Shown piece by piece: positions 35,263 through 48,051 of a stretch of 64,000 nucleotides of DNA. Numbering within the stretch: the stretch's first letter is position 1; every line of letters starts with the position of its first letter. Below the pieces are notes generated by a model that was given only the letters and a program-made list of their open reading frames with translations, did not search any database and was not told the origin of the DNA. The position numbers were made by a program, and so were the translations under genes. Source of the DNA: Kalmusia sp. IMI 367209 (taxonomy: Eukaryota > Ascomycota > Dothideomycetes > Pleosporales > Didymosphaeriaceae); the NCBI GenBank assembly GCA_027946365.1, contig JAPEUQ010000002.1:3038001-3102000 (forward strand), read 5' to 3'.

Positions 35263-36494
35263 TTAGATAACACCAGCTTGTGCCATCTCCCGCCGTTCGG
35301 CCTCGGTGTAATGGGGCTGGACTTCACCACCCTCGCGCGACCCAAACGAACCGATACTAGCAGCCCGTCTCTCACCACTGCGGCTCCTGCTCTTTTCCCT
35401 GTACGCAGGATGATTGTCCTCCTGACCTAATTCACCTCCGTAGGCACCCTGGTTGTTACCTATCTCAGCGCCAGGCATTGCACCCACTCCCAGGCTTCCA
35501 GCAGTAGAATGGATCGGTTCGATATTAGGCTGCCAACTCCGAAGCTCGTCCTCGGCATCATTGAGCACCTGCCGAGCCATCTCGCCGTTCTCAAAGGGTG
35601 GATGGGTGTCTCCTGGTACAATCGGAGTGTCGTCAAGAAGATTGAGAATGCGACGCGCCTGCTTGGCCAGAATGATCTGCTTCTCAGCACGCTCGATCGT
35701 GGCTGCGAAATGGATGTCGTAGGCCTCTTTGAACTTTTGGCGAGTCTGTATTATTTAGTGATCTGTGTCAGAGCCCGGTCGAAGATGGACTTACTATATT
35801 CGTCAATTGCGCCTCAGCGACCAAGCTCTGGGCCTCGGCTCGGACGAGCTCCTGTTCAAGCTGGACGATCTTAGTGCTCTGTGGTTCCTTGTACTTGAGC
35901 TTAGCGATCTCGTCCGACACCTGCGAGATTGTCAGTCCTCTACTAGCATATGCTCTCCGATGGACAAATTACCTTTGCCTTGTGATCTCGGCTAGGTTGG
36001 ACCGAACTTTCTGTATTCCGGATCTGCTTGAGGACGCCCCTGTACTCTTCCAACGATTGGGCGAATGAATCCTCCTGCTCCGCAATTTCTGCCATCAGAA
36101 CACCCAGCTTGTCCGAGACCTCCGAGATGGAGTCATCATTCGTAGATTCGCCCCATTCGGAGAGCTGCTGAGCGATGGAGACGCGCTCGCGTCCAGCCGT
36201 CTCGTAGGCATCGATAGCATGGTTCTCCGTCTTTATAATCTTGAACAATTTCTTCGACAGATCCGGCTGCTGCATCCCACGGAGCGAAGCCATGGTGAAC
36301 CGGTGTTTCGGGCCGGATTTCTCCCCACTACTAGATCCATCCTTCTTGGAACGGATAGAGAGTGATCGATTCCTAACACGCGCAGGCATAGTTGTAAGCG
36401 AACGCGCTCGACTCAAGGAGCGTGGTGGAGACCCAGGGTACGCTGGGGGAGGTGGAGGAGGCGGAGGGTTTGCGGGATAAGCATATATAGGCAT
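35263..36494 (-). CDS. PIL1: Eisosome core protein Pil1/Lsp1 (BAR-domain family)
   Basis: Membrane-bending protein that builds eisosomes under plasma-membrane furrows and responds to sphingolipid bases. Exons 36494-35973, 35920-35795 and 35745-35263 give 376 residues. The N-terminus has a Pro run and Arg/Ser-rich segment (MPARVRNRSLSIRSKK). The BAR-like domain follows: QPDLSKKLFKIIKTE, SDKLGVLMAEIAEQEDSF, IRNTESSVQPSRDHKAK, then KYKEPQ, LEQELVRAEAQSLVAEAQL, AAT IERAEKQIILAKQ and DDTPIVPGDTHP. The C-terminal tail is polar and variable. Introns are 52 and 49 bp. A possible 110-bp 5'-UTR intron (36515-36624) is weakly supported. An internal Met (MPARVR) is an alternative start nearer to the usual family N-terminus. 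Confidence 0.93.
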
Positions 36495-39376
36495 TGTGAC
36501 GCCGGCAAATGTGACTGACACAGGATGTGACGAAGGCGATAAGAACGGAAATAGACGAAAACAGTGAACCGAATGCGAGATCCGCAAAAAGAGAGAGAGA
36601 GGACACAAATGAAGACCGGCTTACATTTCGAATCGACTGCAGGTAGGCCGTGAGGTTTTATCGTGTTCTGCAAGCACCTATTGTTAGCAGAGGCCTGAGG
36701 CGCGAGGTCACGGCGCTTGGAGGCTCGCACGGTCTCACCGGGCGGCTGCGCAAATCGCAGACGAGTGGTTCTCTGGTGCGAGTCTAAAGCTTCTCTGGAA
36801 TGTTTGAAACAGTTGGCGCGTTGCTGTTACGATGTGGAGCGGAGGATGACCTTGTTTGAGGTTTGGGTGGGCTGGCAGCAGGCAGTGGTTCCGTGGCATC
36901 TGGAAGCGCCCACTGATGTCATTGCAAGCCACATGCCCAGGAAGCGAGGAAGCGACGCTTATTTAGCAACACCGAGAGCAAAGTCGCGATACGCCCTCTC
37001 TCACCCATACAGATGGATGAAGTGATGGAGCGGCAAGAGACAATGACTCCTCTTGCTCCTACACGTTCGCGGTCTCTAAATCATCCGATCATGACTTTCC
37101 GTCCAGAGTGCATCCCCGTACCTACCAACAGCAGATACGCAATTCACATATGCCCAGTTCCCGGAACGCGTAGATCGTATAGGAAGTCGTGGTCGGCGAA
37201 TCTGGCGGTACGCGTCAGCCGGCATTGACGCGAAAGTAGCGACTGGGCTGGCGGCAACTGCGTCGCTATCTCTTTTTCATCGTTTTCCTCTTCGTCGTGC
37301 ACCACATCACAGCGGTTATCCTTCCTGAAGGGCAACGTCATCAATCTCGAGCCAAACGAGGTGCATCTTCGTCACAGGAATTGGCCCTAGACCAAGAGCA
37401 GTCTAGTTCCACCGGGGAGTCCATGGATGATGAGGAAATCCACCAATTCGGGGGGAAAATCGATCTGCACGACACGACGATGTGTGCGGGTCGCTGCGAA
37501 CCCGACCATCGACCATCAGTCACCTTCTGCTGACAGACTCAAAGGTGTCTGGAACTCCAAGCATTTATAACGAAAGGGATCGCCATCCGCCACGCCGCTC
37601 CGCTTTTCCGTCGACTGATGCAGAGTACCTGGAATGGCCCCGGTACAGCTATCAAATTGTAACTGTGGAGCCTGTGGATCCGGTACAGTGCTCATGTATT
37701 GGGCAACACGCAGCAGCTCCGCGGCACGTGTGCCCTCTAACCACACGGAAATAGAGTTTCCATGGTCTCATCTAAACCGCTCGTAGGCAAGGTGGTCAAG
37801 AACATACCACATGCGATGCCAATTCGTGGCAACTAATGTCGCGCAACCTCGCAACGCCGAGTCCAAGTGTGATAGCAAATCAAGCTAACTTATTTCGCCT
37901 TAGCTTCGCGGCTTGCTGATCGTCAACGTTAAAAATGGCTCCCTCCAGGCGGCTCTCCCGTGCTCCAGGATTCCTCTGTGCCCGTGCCTGGCTGGCCAAC
38001 GGCAATCCTGGAAGGCCGACATACCATCATCGTTGTCTCTCAGTATCCAACAATGCCCTAATGTCACCTGCCTCAGATTGGTGGACACGTCAGACCGACG
38101 TCGCGTTTTGCTACCTACTGGTGTTACGATGCTAGAATTTCTTGCGCCTTCGTTCTCCATTGTATCGCTTTTTAAAGCGCGTGTAGACGTTGTACCGCAA
38201 CGCTTGGCAATCGGAGATTATCCCAAACTTTACCTAAGTAGCTATTGCATCCAAGGGCTTCCTAGCACGCCAATCACACTTTACCCAATATCTGCTTGTC
38301 CTGCAGCGCCCGCCTTGCCTTGGCACCTCGACCATCCAGGACCACACAATTACTAACATTGCAGCATCTAGGTTACCGTGATCCCATAATCTCATGTTTC
38401 CCATCTAGGGGTTTGTTCTCCACATCGCTCCCTTCTCAGCACTGCCGAGGCCAGCCAGCTGCGCCAATCTCAGGTTCATCACTCTTTATCCTCAGCGAAC
38501 GGACGTCTGAATCCTTGTCTATCGTCATAGCGCCGAGGGACAAGCTTGAGCTACTAGGTCTGATGGCTCTTTTGAACAGGGTACGTACCCTTTGCTCTCA
38601 CGTTAGTCGAATGATCTTTAGCATCTACAAGTGCGCTCATCCAGACGCCTCGCTGACCCATGATCGTGCTGGCATGAGTATCTGAACATTACATGGAAAA
38701 TTCAAAGCCAAATCCTAATACTTCTCAAATCCATCAAATCCGGGTTTCTGCAACACGTCCTCGAAGAGACGCGCAAATAAGCTTCACTTCTTGAACCGAC
38801 TGCTCGAAACAGTCAGCTGAAGCCTTTGCTGTGTTACCGGGCTATGCAATTTCAGTCCTGGGCTTTATCTGTGCTTGCAATAAAATCCCAGGGCTTTGGA
38901 AATGATCCCACCGGGGTTGGAACCTCGCGTACATGTTGTGTTCCGTGCCGCAATTCACTGATCAACGCATCACTTGGCATCACTGTCAAATCCTTGTCCC
39001 TGGAACGCTAACTTTCTTGTGGTGGGGGCGATGACGCCTCAACAGCGTGATCACACTGGCCACATACAGGTACCAGGAAGGACACTCCTCATTCATCAGA
39101 AAAGCACCAATAGTGTTGCAACTATACGATTGATGACCACTTCTAGCCTGCCATTTGCCTGGCTGGGTCGTCTTCTTTCCCGAAGATATTCTGTAATTTA
39201 CCGAAGTGTCGACCCTTTCACTCAGTCCACAAACGGTACCATGTCCACGTTGTTAGCCCAAGTGACAGGCGGGGCTTCGGGCGAAAAGCCATTAGCAGGA
39301 TGAGGCTAACACAAGATTTAAAGAGGCACCAACTCCATCTCTTTTCAGGTAGTGCTACTCTTCAGTCTCCTTCATC
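36495..39376. other. Intergenic, PIL1 to catalase
   Basis: 2.9 kb between divergent genes, with only short open frames and no domain I recognise. It must contain both promoters. The stretch is long compared with most spacers here and could hide a rapidly evolving small gene or a non-coding RNA; nothing in the sequence proves either. Confidence 0.45.
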
Positions 39377-41937
39377 ATGGTCGCTTTTCGTTTTCTTGTA
39401 GCTCTTGCTGCCTGCAATGGCGTCAGTTATTGCCTTTGTCCATATATGGAGAATGATGTTCGAGACCTCCCAGCCCAACATCCCCCTGTCCGACGCGATG
39501 AATCTTCGACTTCAGCTGCTGCTACTCGAACAGACGAATTCATGGCACAATTTGAGCTTGAGGATGGTGAAGGTGTCTACATGACTAGCGATGTCGGCGG
39601 ACCATTCTCCGAGCAAGATAGCCTTAAGGCAGGAGAGAGGGGCCCGACCCTTCTTGAGGATTTTATCTTCCGACAAAAGGTCAGGCCTTTTTCAGTTATT
39701 CTTTTCGACTCACTAACTCTCTCAGATTACGCATTTTGATCATGAGCGTGTTCCCGAACGAGCCGTCCATGCTAGAGGTGCTGGAGCGCACGGAGTTTTT
39801 GAATCTTATGGAGATTGGTCAAACATCACAGATGCTTCATTCCTAAAGTCAGGTGGAAAGCAAACCGATGTGTTTATCCGCTTTTCTACAGTTGCTGGCA
39901 GCCGCGGATCTGCTGACACAGTTCGCGATGTGCATGGTTTTGCAGTCCGATTCTATACCGACGAAGGCAATTACGGTAAGTCGAGATCAATACCTCTTAA
40001 CATACTGTGGTATGCAACATATGACCTACGGCTCCCATACCGCTATCAGATGCGCTTTCCCATTATACTGTCGACATTGAGTTACTCGGATCGGTCGGGT
40101 AAGCCCATTCTTGGACAGCTTGCTGACGCCATATACAATAGACATTGTTGGTAACAATATTCCTGTGTTTTTCATCCAGGATGCGATTAAGTTTCCGGAT
40201 CTAATTCATGCCGTGAAACCAAATCCAGACCGCGAAATCCCTCAAGCGGCTACGGCACATGACACTGCGTGGGACTTCTTCAGTCAGCAACCCAGCGGCC
40301 TTCACACTCTGTTCTGGGCAATGAGTGGTCATGGAACGGTGCGCTCGTACCGCCACATGGATGGTTGGGGTGTTCATACGTTCCGGTTCGTCACCGGGGA
40401 CGGCAAATCTAAGCTCGTAAAATTTCGATTTCAAACCCTTCAAGGAAAAGCATCCCTGCTATGGGAGGAGGCTCAGATTACAGCTGGCAAGAATGCAGAC
40501 TTTCATCGTCAGGACCTTTGGGACAGCATTGAACAGGGCCTGAACCCTGAGTGGGAGTTCCAGGCTCAAATTATGGACGAAGAAGACCAGTTGCGATTCG
40601 GCTTTGATGTCCTCGACCCGACCAAGATTGTCCCAGAAGAAATCGTACCTTTCACTCCTCTCGGAAAGCTGACGCTGAACCGCAATCCTTCCAACTACTT
40701 CGCGGAGACTGAGCAGATCATGGTACGTTATGCCACTCACACTTTAGCTTCGTTGGCGCTGACGGGTGCGTTAGTTCCAACCTGGCCACATAGTCAGAGG
40801 AATCGATTTTACAGATGATCCATTGCTTCAAGGCCGCATCTTCTCCTACCTTGATACGCAGATTAACCGCCACAACGGCCCTAACTTCGAGCAGCTACCT
40901 ATCAATAGGCCACGCGTCCCCATTCATAACAACAATCGTGATGGCGCCGGCAAGTCACCGCTCATGCGTTCGTTTGCTCACTAAGCTTACTCTTCGCAGG
41001 CCAAATGTTTATCCCACTCAACACTGCCGCGTACTCTCCAAATACAGTCAACTCCGGCTCACCAAAACAAGCGAATCAGACCGCCGGTCGAGGCTTCTTC
41101 ACGGCACCTAGTCGATCCACTCGAGGAGGGCTCGTTCGGGCAGTGTCATCTACGTTTGCTGACGTCTGGTCTCAACCACGGCTCTTCTTCAACTCTCTTC
41201 TGCCTGTCGAGCAGCAATTCGTCATCAATGCTGTTCGCTTTGAGACTTCCCAATTGAAGAGTGATGTCGTCAAGAACAACGTACTTATCCAATTGAACCG
41301 CATCAGCCACGATGTTGCTGTCCGTGTTGCCTCCGCACTCGGCTTGACTGCGCCCGATGCTGATCCTACTTACTACCATGACAACACTACCACAGGTGTG
41401 TCAGTTGCGAAAGACGGCCTGCTTAAGATTGATGGCCTCAAAGTCGGCTATTTGACTTCGGCATCGACCTCTAGCAACTCCAGTGCTGCCGCACTGAAGT
41501 CTTCCCTTGAAGCCGTAAACGTTCACCTAGTCGTCGTTGCCGAGAAGCTGGGTTCTGGAGTCGATCAGACATACTCTGCGACCGACGCTTCTCAGTTTGA
41601 CGCCATTGTCATCGCTGAGTCCACAGATACCCTCTTTGCACCGCCTTCTAGCCTCGCGGGCTCTAACTCGACCTCCTCATCACCTCGTCGCAACTCAACA
41701 ACTTCCCCCTTTGCAACACTGTATCCTGCTGGACGCCCACTGCAAATCCTACAGGATGGATACAGATGGGGAAAGCCTGTTGCTACCATTGGATCTAGTG
41801 CTGCCTTCAAAGCTGCGGGAATCGAGACTGGCACGCCGGGTGTGTACAGCGGGAGCGACGTTAGTGCTGTGAGTGCAGAGCTGCAGAAGGGACTGAAGAC
41901 GTTCAAGTTCTTGGATCGATACCCGTTAGACCAGTAA
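39377..41937 (+). CDS. catB: Large-subunit secreted catalase with C-terminal flavodoxin-like domain
   Basis: Haem catalase that breaks hydrogen peroxide into water and oxygen; the large fungal forms are secreted or wall-bound. Exons 39377-39679, 39726-39975, 40142-40722, 40775-40949 and 41000-41937 give 748 residues, right for clade-2 catalases. A hydrophobic signal peptide covers about residues 1-18. Catalytic His116 is in [12 protein letters not shown], the Asn is in [14 protein letters not shown] (about 189), and the haem-ligand Tyr403 is in [10 protein letters not shown]. The C-terminal domain begins about [15 protein letters not shown] and is of the type I glutaminase/DJ-1 fold. The intron at 40950-40999 has a GC donor (GCAAGT), needed to read [11 protein letters not shown]. 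The second intron is 166 bp, long for this window. The symbol follows Aspergillus usage. Confidence 0.94.
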
Positions 41938-43075
41938 GTGGTGTACGTAATTATCATGGTGGAAAGAATGATAGAAGTCGTACCAGTACTATAATTTTCT
42001 CGAGCAAAACAATAGCACTCTTAAGCATTTCTACTGTTTCTTTAAGTGTTATGCTTATAGCTTGAGGTACGAGTTTCCTTTAATTGTCTGAATCAACAAA
42101 GCATTTTAGCGTGTTAGTTTTCCTTTCTTTCGTTATGGACGACGATTAAAAAAACTTTCCAATCTTTGCGAAGGACACGTGCAGACGATTAAATCACTTT
42201 AAAGCCATCGCAAGAACATGTGATATATGCATTCGGAGACCCTACGAAAGCCGCACAGGCTCGCCCGCTTCAGTTCTCGGCCGTAACAAACGCGCTTATA
42301 TACAGCCGGTAGCTTTCCTACAGCATTCCCGTTCGGAACAGCACACAGCAAGCTGAACGGTGCATAGACATCTTGGCAACGCACCAGGTCTAGAAACCGC
42401 GATCCTTCATCGGGTCACTAGGAAGAGTATCTTCCAGCTCGAGACATCGCCAACCATATCTCAAACGCCGATCGCCGTCGTAGGAGATACCGCCTCCGTG
42501 GCAATGGATACGGTGCAGCTGCAAGTTCTAGATCCAGCTACGCGCTCTCTGGAAGGGCTCTGGCTGTTCGAATTCTAATGACACCTTCGCTAAGTCGCTA
42601 ATATTGTTGTCCCTAATTTTGCTTAGCTTGAAACGTTGATCAGCTCTGGCTGTCTTTTATAATGAGCGCTGAAATAAATCGAATCCGTTCTCGTTCGTGT
42701 TAAATACTCGAAAAAGGGTCTTTGTGTTGACGATGATTGAACGATACAGGGGACGGTTGAGGTTTTCCGAGCGGCGGTCATCGCCGAGACGCCAGGCGCG
42801 AACAAACCTTACCTCCGCATTACTCCACGATGCGCCTTACCGCAAGAGGTGCTCTAGTGCTCCTATCTCCAGTTCCGACCTTACGCGAACCCGCCTTTCG
42901 CGGGATGGTTACACAGATTGCGGGGGGCGACATGGAATCCCTGTGAGGATGTCCGGGCGTGGTATCCAAGCCCACGGACGTACCAGGAACTACATATGTC
43001 CCCCTGAGACCATGGAGATCTCTTGAGCGTCACCATATTGTTCAGTAATTGTCGCGGCGGAGCTCCACAGCCAAC
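41938..43075. other. Intergenic, catalase to MFS gene
   Basis: 1.1 kb between two genes on the same strand, AT-rich in its first 250 bases and with no coding signal that I recognise. It holds the MFS promoter. Confidence 0.5.
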
Positions 43076-45113
43076 ATGGACAACGACAAGAGCACTGCAC
43101 AGCATGTTGATGCTATTGAGTCCGTGAATAACTCTGACCACAATGTCCCGTTGAAACAAGTCAACAGCGCCAATGAAGAGATCGTTCAGCACCTCCAAAC
43201 CACCGGGGAGGAAGTTGGAATGACATGGAGGACTTTCATGGCTGCAGCAGTACGTCTCTTTGAGGAGCGGATAAAGTGGAACTAATAGATGAAAATAGTC
43301 TATGGCTATGTGCTACAATGCATATCTCTTTACGCTCCTGATTCCGCCTGCAATTCTCACCTTCATCAATGCCGAACTTGGTCCGGATCCTCGTTACACG
43401 TGGATTACAATTTCGTGGAACCTAGGAGGTGCGATGTTCGTTACCATCGGCGGGCGCCTTTCGGATATTTTCGGTCGAAGATACTTCTTCATCTCAGGTG
43501 CTTGCATCTTGATCATTGGTAGTATAGTGTCCGCAACCGGACAGAGCATTTCACAAATGATAGCTGGCGGTGCTATCTTTGGTGCGGGCTCTGGATTCCT
43601 TGAAATGAGCTTCGGTGCTGTGCAGGTAAGAAAGTACAAATCGTTTATGACACCTAGTAGCTAACGAAAGAAGGAAATTGTTCCCAGCAAGTATCGCCAC
43701 GTTACCATCGGTGTGTTCGACGCGTCATCCATCATTGCGCAATTGATGCCTCTCATCTCATGGGTCATCATCAAGGAGACGAAAAACTGGCGCATCTGCT
43801 ATTATATTATGATTGCCTTTCAAACCATCAACTTGGCAATGCTCTGGTTCTTTTATCACCCGCCATCATTCAAGGTCAAACAGGCAGAGCATGGAAAGAC
43901 GAAAAGGGAGCTGCTCCGAGAGTTCGATTGGATCGGTCTTTTCCTCTTCCTTGCAGGCTGCACACTCTTCATTGTTGGCGTTAGCTGGGGTGGCACTCTG
44001 TACCCGTGGGTCAGCGGAACAACTCTTGCGCCGATCATCGTTGGCCTCTTGACGTTGGTCGCTCTGGGATTCTACGAAAATTTCACGACACTGAAAGAGC
44101 CGCTTTTCCCTCCACGACTGTTCAGAGCTAAAAGGCATTTGTAAGTTGCCTCTTCATCGTGACACGCAGGATATCTGCTGACTATATCAGCACTACTCCG
44201 ATGGCTGTGATGGCTATTGGTGGCATGCAGTATTATTCCAACGCAACCCTTTGGCCTCGGCTCTCCCAGCTTCTTTACGCTGGTGACGAAATTTCCAAAG
44301 GACTATTCGCTTCAGTCCTGCCACTTGGCACGATCAGTATGTTGAATGGCTACTACTAGGTTCTCTCGAGCATCCTACTGACTCTGAAATAGTTGGCGGC
44401 ATCATCGTCTCTTTCAGCAAATACATTGGCCACCAGCGTTGGCAGGTCATGGGCGCCGTAGCACTCCAGACAGCTTGCGTTGGCGCAATGTCTACTGCTA
44501 CTATCGGCAACTCTGTGCAGTCTATCGTCTTAACCTGCATAATCAGCGTCACAACAAGTGTCAACATCTTAAATGGAATGGTGCTAGTTGGTTTCGGTAT
44601 TGTATATCAGGAAGACATGTAAGTCTACACAACGTATCTCACCTCTTCGCACACCACTAACACATTTCCAGTGGGACTGCCGCCGGTCTAGCAGGCACAA
44701 GCCGACTCCTAGCCGGCGCCGTCGCAACAGCCATTTTCTCCAATGTCACCAACAACAAATACGCCCAAACCCTCCCAGCAACCGTACGAGCCAACGTGGC
44801 GTCATTCAACCTCCCCTCCGCTACGCTGACAAAGCTCATTACCGCAGCCAAGGCCAACACCGCCGCGGCATACAAGGCCGTTCCTGGCATTACGCCTGCT
44901 ATGCAGGCCGGCGCAGCGCTGGGCAACAAGCAAGCGTACTTGCAGGGCGCCCATTTGTCGTATCAGGTAGCTCTTGCGTTTGGTCTGCTGGGCGTTATCA
45001 CTGCCTTCTTCATTCCTTCTGTGGATAAGAGGAAGTATACGGATAAGACGGTGGCTGTGCAACAGCAGGATCGCAAGGTGCTTGAGGAGAAGAAGATTGG
45101 GGCTACTGCTTGA
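43076..45113 (+). CDS. MFS multidrug/toxin efflux transporter, Tri12-type
   Basis: Major facilitator of the 14-helix drug-proton antiporter group, closest by eye to fungal Tri12-like efflux pumps; the substrate cannot be told. Exons 43076-43249, 43299-43625, 43674-44140, 44191-44336, 44393-44618 and 44672-45113 give 593 residues. After a hydrophilic N-terminus come the first helices, the A motif GGRLSDIFGRRYFFISG, further helices, and a long loop with KVKQAEHGKTKRELLREFDW. In the last third are GTAAGLAGTSRLLAGAVATAI and a final helix (VALAFGLLGVITAFFIP), then a charged tail. All six exon joints keep the frame with GT-AG introns of 48-56 bp. No biosynthetic gene lies next to it, so a general detoxification role is as likely as a toxin-linked one. 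Confidence 0.92.
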
Positions 45114-45586
45114 TAGATCCATACATTCTTAGGAGAGAACATTGAATATTGATACCAATTTCGCAGAAGAACGCTGCTGCCGTTGTCTCACTTGTCTATT
45201 GCTAGCGTGTCGCCGCCTAGTAAAAGATGTAATTTTTTCGTATGTGTTAGGAGTACAAGGATAGTGGGTATCAATACTTTTATCCCAATGACCTGGTTTT
45301 AAAGATAGATTGGAGTTTATAGTTGAGAAGTTGGATGATTGTATTCCTAAATCAAGATCCGTGGCAGGAAAGCCTGGTATCCCGTGGTACGCATGTCTGC
45401 TAACGCCAGGCTACGAATCAAGCCCACAGGCTATCGTGAATTGCTTGCCCTTGGGGTGTGCCTTACACCCGAAAGATCCTAAAGCATTGTATAGTATCCC
45501 GAGCTGCCTAATATACGTCCATATAAGGATCTTGAAGACAAAGTGACAAAAGGCCAATACTTGAAAAGTATGAATGTTTGACGGTA
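45114..45586. other. Convergent 3' region, MFS gene and APN1
   Basis: 473 bp between two stop codons of converging genes. AT-rich, no coding signal. Confidence 0.5.
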
Positions 45587-47235
45587 TCAATGTCTCTTCC
45601 TTGTCATTTGTGAGAACATCGCATCAATCCTTGGCTGCTCCTTTACTTCAGCCTCGTCTTCGCTTCCGACCTTCTTTTTGCCCTTCTTCTTCTTCGGACT
45701 AGCGTTCTTCTCAGCCCTGCGCTTCACTTGGTCGCCGACACGCTCACGTTCGCCGGTGCCTTCTTCGTAAAGTTCGGATTCCCACTTCTTGAACTGCTCA
45801 GACTCCATGTCCATGTCGACAAGCTGCTCTAGCATTTTGATCTCGCGAGCCCATACAGATTTGTCTTCTTTTGTCTTCCCATTTTCGTCTTTGACATCGA
45901 TAGGCGTCTCGAGGACCATGGGCAAGCCATGTAGCCGCTGGTCATTGACGATATTGTGGAAGGCACGAAGACCAAGGTATCCGGTACCAATACGCGCGTG
46001 TAAGTCGCGAAAAGAGGACAATGGTGCCTTGCTATCATTTACGTGCAACGCTTTCAAATACTTCAAACCAATCGTTTCATCGAATTCCTGCATAGTCTTC
46101 GCGTATGCCTCGGGCGTTCGTAAATCGTAGCCTGCCGCAAAGATATGGCAAGTGTCTAAGCAGACTCCGATGCGGTCCTTGTTCTCGACCAGTTCAATGA
46201 TGTCTGCAATATCCTTGAACGTGCCGCCGATAGTATTGCCTAGTGTAGCCATAGTCTCAAGCAGAGGCGTGACGGTACCAGTCTCAGGATCCCTATGAGC
46301 TTTGTTTATGGCCTCCGCAATCAATTTGATACCACCTTTGCGAGTGGTTGAACCTGCATTCCCAGGATGAAAGTTGTACAGTTTGATACCCAGCTTGTGG
46401 CACCGCGTGAGGTCGTCATGGAACGCAGCGTATGCCTGCTTGATGCGGTCCTCGTCGGGATGTGCGAGATTGACGAGGTAAGAGCAGTGCGGGACACAGC
46501 AATCTGCGACTTCGATACTGTGGTTCTTGCACCCGTCCACAAACTGCGTAGCATGTATCGGGTCCAGGCCTGGATTGTCCCACTTCCTCTGGTTTTTCAT
46601 GAATAACGCGAACGCATTCGCTCTACTGGATGTTAGTAAGCGAATCCTATGTACTACATGACACTTACCCAATATGCAAGACATTTTCAATAGCATTGTG
46701 TATACCTGAATGTTTCCCAGCAGGTCCGCGTTAGTAATGTTCACCTGATAGCTGATGCGATACAGCGCGACGTTACATACCTCCCGCGATACTAACATGG
46801 GCTCCGACACGCAGCTTACTACCAATTGTGCGCTCTTCGAGTGGAAGAATCTGGGTGTGACGTCAGGGAGTTGTTTGCATGGATTCTTATCAGGCATGCA
46901 GTGCTCACGTTGTCCTCCTTCTTCTTGCGAACCGTCTTCTGCTTCGTCTTAACGATAGTTCCGCCTTCCCTTTCCTTAACTTGTACTCCAGTCTCGACAG
47001 CGCCCTCCTCAACTTTCACCTTTCGCGCCCGCTTTGTTGGTACAGCGTCCTCTTGCTCTGATACAGCAGCTAACGCGTCCTTATCGGCAGTGTTCTCCTC
47101 ATTGAGGGTGGTCTTACGAGATCGCTTGGTGACCTTGACTGTTGTTTCCGCTTTGCGTTTTTTTCTATTCGCAGAATCGCCAATGGGCGCCTTCAAGTCT
47201 TCTGGCGGAGGTGAGAGCGAGGAGTCGGACATCAT
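45587..47235 (-). CDS. APN1: AP endonuclease 1, endonuclease IV family
   Basis: Base-excision-repair enzyme that cuts DNA at abasic sites with a trinuclear zinc centre. Exons 47235-46909, 46850-46781, 46705-46669 and 46625-45587 give 490 residues from the ATG at 47235. A Lys/Arg-rich nuclear-type N-terminus (RKKRKAETTVKVTKRSRK) precedes the TIM-barrel: LRVGAHVSIAGG, ANAFALFMKNQRKW, LYNFHPGNAG, LLETMA, GVCLDTCHIFAAGYDL, ALHVNDSKAPLSS, RIGTGYLGL and LPMVLETPID, covering the metal ligands. A basic C-terminal tail ends in QPRIDAMFSQM, which resembles but does not fully match a PCNA-binding box. The frame stays open without stop for another 267 codons upstream, with Met codons at 47634 and 47691 followed by an Arg-rich, acid-poor stretch, so a mitochondrial form is possible. 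Confidence 0.94.
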
Positions 47236-48051
47236 GGCAGAAGATTTGAACGCCTTGATATCGAGATGAGATGGCGGTGGCCTGAGGCTGAAAATGGTAG
47301 TACAAGGTGGAACGGAATGGAGTGGCAGAGGGCCCGTATATCTGGCTGGTCGAGGCTGGTGGGAGAGGACTATTGCAGGGAGCGTGTTAGCGGGTGACTG
47401 ACTGGACGCGTCGGACGGAAATGAAAGCGAGCTCTTACTACTGCAATTGAGAGGTCGCGGGGAATGGGTAGACAACGGCGCGAGTGTCGCGCAAGTTGTG
47501 GTGTTGCTTTGGGATGCGAGGGAGTTCGGCAGTGGAAGAGGGAAGCGCAACGGTTCTTGAGGAAGACGCCAACGCTGCTTGAAAACAGCTGGATTGAGTG
47601 AAGGCCAATTGTATAGTCTTCGGGTCGAGTGCATGCAGGGTGAAAATGAAAGCACAAAGTGAAACCTAGAAGACAGTGCGAGACATTTCATACCGCAACG
47701 AGAGGGTCCGCGAACGCGTCGATTCCGCCAGTTCACATGACGAACGCCAAGACTAGGGCTTGATCGGCTGCGTATGCAGCTAGCCCTAGAGGATGTGCGA
47801 CCAGGAGCTTTGAACACTTGTATACAATTCACCGTTTTTATCTTTAGCCAGCCTGAATATTCACCGCGTGTGGTGTTCTCGAGGCACCTCACTTCTACCG
47901 ACACGTCACACCCCCCACGATACTCTGACCCGGCCTGATCGCGACCACGCACGGGCGAGTTGTTGGTGCCTCCACGAGCTGCGCAAAGCCCTCGAACTAA
48001 CGCGACTACAGCGCCCTTCGCACCGTTCAAACACATCCGCTCTCTTCCACG
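47236..48051. other. Divergent region between APN1 and EMP70 starts
   Basis: 816 bp between the two chosen ATGs. On the minus strand it is open in frame with APN1 from 48036 onward and may be partly coding. It also carries the EMP70 promoter. Confidence 0.5.

Noticed and set aside
37913..38356. 147-codon + strand frame in the PIL1/catalase spacer
   Set aside because: No domain, no sign of splicing partners, and an overlapping frame of similar quality in the same place.
39238..39303. Small frame (MSTLLAQVTGG...) just before the catalase as a possible first catalase exon
   Set aside because: It ends in a stop before the catalase ATG, and the catalase already has a proper signal peptide at 39377.
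43076..45113. MFS pump as part of a secondary-metabolite cluster
   Set aside because: No synthase, oxygenase or pathway regulator is adjacent; neighbours are catalase and Apn1.
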